A stretch of DNA of 6,836 nucleotides from JBAPRR01 sp049281195 (GTDB lineage Bacteria; Actinomycetota; Acidimicrobiia; Acidimicrobiales; CAVXTF01). Each line of letters starts with the position of its first letter. Position 1 is the first letter of the stretch. Where the stretch lies: contig JBAPRR010000300.1 in the NCBI GenBank assembly GCA_049281195.1, forward strand, positions 1 through 6,836. The letters are read 5' to 3'. Made by a program: the position numbers and the translations under genes. Positions 5,496-6,836 of this stretch are shown piece by piece. The notes under the pieces are model-generated. The model was given only the letters and a program-made list of their open reading frames with translations. It searched no databases and had not been told where the DNA came from.

Positions 5496-5951
5496 ATGCC
5501 GATGATCGACGTCTACGCCGCCACGGGCACCTTTCAAAATCCTCACCAGCTCGCCTCAGATCTGGCCCGGACGCTGATGACCATCGAGGGTGTTCCGGAC
5601 ATCCCGATGTTCCGCCAGAACACCGCGGGTTTCGTGCACGAAATGGACGGTCCGGCCATTTCCAATGTGGATGGCGACAGTTCGTATGTCCGCGTACAGG
5701 TTCTGACCAACGCCGGGGCCCTCGACCGCGACAAGCAGCTCGCCGTGGTCAGCCAATTCACCGACCTGGTGGCGGCGGCCGCTGATGACCGCACCTTGTC
5801 CGATCGCACGTGGGTGCTTCTGACCGAGGCGGTTGAGGGCGGCTGGGGCCTAAGTGGTCACGCCAACACCAACGAAGAATTGGTGGCCGCGGCCAGAGCA
5901 CAAATTGCCGAGTTGTCGGGCCGCCAGGCAGAGGCCGAAAGCGACTCGTGA
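5496..5951 (+). CDS. Tautomerase superfamily protein
   Basis: A 151-residue protein of the tautomerase superfamily, the Pro-1 enzymes that use an N-terminal proline as general base or acid for keto-enol tautomerisation and related reactions (including 3-haloacrylate dehalogenation) in the cytoplasm. It begins MPMIDVYAATGTF, so Met removal exposes Pro2. The length fits two fused beta-alpha-beta units: the first about 2-60 (helix NPHQLASDLARTLM at 15-28), the second about 64-114 (YVRVQVL, helix from DRDKQLAVVSQFTD, strand RTWVLLTEA at 104-112). Arg66 near the start of the second unit is a candidate substrate-binding residue. GGWGLSGHANTNEEL (115-129) is a conserved-looking C-terminal block. It is divergent from tetR and overlaps the next gene by four bases (GTGA), so the two are translated together. 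The substrate is not evident; a non-haloacid tautomerase role is the safer reading. Confidence 0.92.
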   Translation: MPMIDVYAATGTFQNPHQLASDLARTLMTIEGVPDIPMFRQNTAGFVHEMDGPAISNVDGDSSYVRVQVLTNAGALDRDKQLAVVSQFTDLVAAAADDRTLSDRTWVLLTEAVEGGWGLSGHANTNEELVAAARAQIAELSGRQAEAESDS

Positions 5952-6778
5952 CAACCGAGCTAACCCAATTCACCATCAGCGAAGTCACGCCGGCTTACTG
6001 GCAGATCAGTTTCAGCAATCCTCCAATCAATCTCCAAGACCCGGACACCATCCTCGAGCTCCAAGAATTGGTCGGCGTTTTCGAGTCGGACGATGCGCTT
6101 CGCGTTGTGGTGCTCGAAAGCGCTGATCCAAATTTCTTCGTCAACCACTACGACGTCTCGCGTGCTGCCGAAACACCTGTCGCCCCTGGTCCGACCGGCC
6201 TGCCGACTTTCATTGACACGACCATGCGTTTGGCGACGACATCAGTTGTGACGATTGCCAAAATCCGCGGTCGTAACAGAGGAGGAGGAGCTGAGGCGGC
6301 CCTCGCATTCGATCTACGTTTCGCCAGTCGGGAAATGGCCGTGTTCGGGCAACCAGAGGTCGGCGCGGGCATGTTTCCCGGAGGCGGTGCACTCGAGCGA
6401 CTCCCATTGCTCGTGGGGAGAGCGCGGGCATTGGAAATCATCCTCGGGAGCGACGACTTCGACGCCGAGACTGCGGCGCAGTACGGCTGGATCAATCGCG
6501 CCCTACCCGACGACGAACTGGACGCCTTCGTCGATACCTTCGCCCGCCGGATTGCCTCCTTCGACAAGTCGGCTCTCTCCGAGGCTAAACGCCTGGTGAA
6601 TCGTCGGACCATCCCCCAAGCGGAAGACCTCATCGAGACCCAGGAGAGCTTTCTCGCAGCCTTTGCGTGGCCCTCTCTGCAGGAACGAGGTGCCCGACTG
6701 CGGCGACGAGCAGCTGAAGTTGGGCCTGAATTCGAGCTTCGTTTTGGGCATTACCTCGTCGATCTCGGCGACGAGTGA
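5948..6778 (+). CDS. Enoyl-CoA hydratase/isomerase (crotonase) family protein
   Basis: A 276-residue crotonase-superfamily protein, a normal length for the family, expected to act on an acyl-CoA thioester in the cytoplasm. The second oxyanion-hole segment is GRNRGGGAEAALAFDLRFAS (108-127), followed by FGQPEVGAGMFPGGGALERL (133-152). Glu116 and Glu137 occupy the positions of the two catalytic glutamates of classical hydratases, so water addition is plausible. The first oxyanion segment, usually F-x-AGAD, reads FFVNHYDV (63-70), so the hole is built differently from standard FadB/EchA proteins; I remember similar 'HxD' sequences in an actinobacterial branch. The start is GTG at 5948, overlapping the tautomerase TGA (GTGA) with only a weak Shine-Dalgarno, which indicates translational coupling. 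The exact reaction (hydratase, isomerase or hydrolase) is open. Confidence 0.93.
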   Translation: MTTELTQFTISEVTPAYWQISFSNPPINLQDPDTILELQELVGVFESDDALRVVVLESADPNFFVNHYDVSRAAETPVAPGPTGLPTFIDTTMRLATTSVVTIAKIRGRNRGGGAEAALAFDLRFASREMAVFGQPEVGAGMFPGGGALERLPLLVGRARALEIILGSDDFDAETAAQYGWINRALPDDELDAFVDTFARRIASFDKSALSEAKRLVNRRTIPQAEDLIETQESFLAAFAWPSLQERGARLRRRAAEVGPEFELRFGHYLVDLGDE

Positions 6779-6836
6779 CTATGCGTACTTCCTTTGGAAC
6801 CTCGCTACACCAATCCTTAGCCGAGTCGCATCGCTT
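6779..6836. other. Right-edge tail
   Basis: The last 58 bases after the hydratase stop contain no open frame of note, no strong stem with a T-run, and no ribosome binding site. Whether the operon continues beyond the window cannot be seen. Confidence 0.4.

Noticed and set aside
4983..5546. 187-residue minus-strand ORF overlapping tetR
   Set aside because: It reads tetR in another frame and crosses the divergent promoter; the TetR frame has an unmistakable helix-turn-helix.
1..6836. CRISPR array, tRNA/rRNA, intact insertion sequence, toxin-antitoxin or phage-defence system
   Set aside because: No regularly spaced repeats, no cloverleaf or rRNA-like segments, no transposase frame and no defence-type domain were seen on either strand; the only possible mobile-element trace is the pRiA4b-like remnant.

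Overview
The window looks like a piece of a high-GC actinobacterial chromosome, most likely from the mycolic-acid group (Mycolicibacterium, Rhodococcus or a relative). This rests on the GC-rich third codon positions of the catabolic genes, on the family types present (an actinobacterial patatin-like protein, a LmrA/YxaF-type TetR regulator, a tautomerase followed by a crotonase-fold protein) and on the style of the secreted protein. The genus is an inference from protein style, not from a marker gene.

Layout: (1) 1-407 holds no convincing gene. (2) 408-1193 (+) encodes a secreted 261-residue protein built from two copies of a 98-residue Trp- and Cys-containing domain whose family I do not recognise. 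(3) 1194-1650 is not empty: on the minus strand, about 1307-1616, it holds the frameshifted remains of a pRiA4b ORF-3-like gene. (4) 1651-2136 (-) encodes a small, acidic, unrecognised cytoplasmic protein with a strong ribosome binding site. (5) 2355-3356 (-) encodes a patatin-like protein that keeps the Ser nucleophile motif but has Ser where the Asp of the catalytic dyad is expected. (6) 3574-5409 (-) holds a TetR regulator and, downstream of it, a zinc-independent medium-chain reductase, separated by 84 bp that contain a perfect hairpin. (7) 5496-6778 (+) is a two-gene unit reading away from tetR: a tautomerase and an enoyl-CoA hydratase/isomerase joined by a GTGA overlap.

The right half (3574-6778) reads as one small regulated catabolic locus. 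The divergent tetR/tautomerase spacer carries a 22-bp near-perfect palindrome and a second, shorter inverted repeat with the same CTATG/CATAG ends, 32 bp apart centre to centre. The simplest model is that TetR represses itself (with the reductase) and the tautomerase-hydratase pair, and is released by an unsaturated or acyl-CoA-type ligand. Tautomerase, hydratase and enoyl/quinone-type reductase chemistry would suit stepwise handling of an unsaturated carbonyl or thioester substrate, but the substrate cannot be read from the sequence. The left half looks like accessory or decaying sequence.
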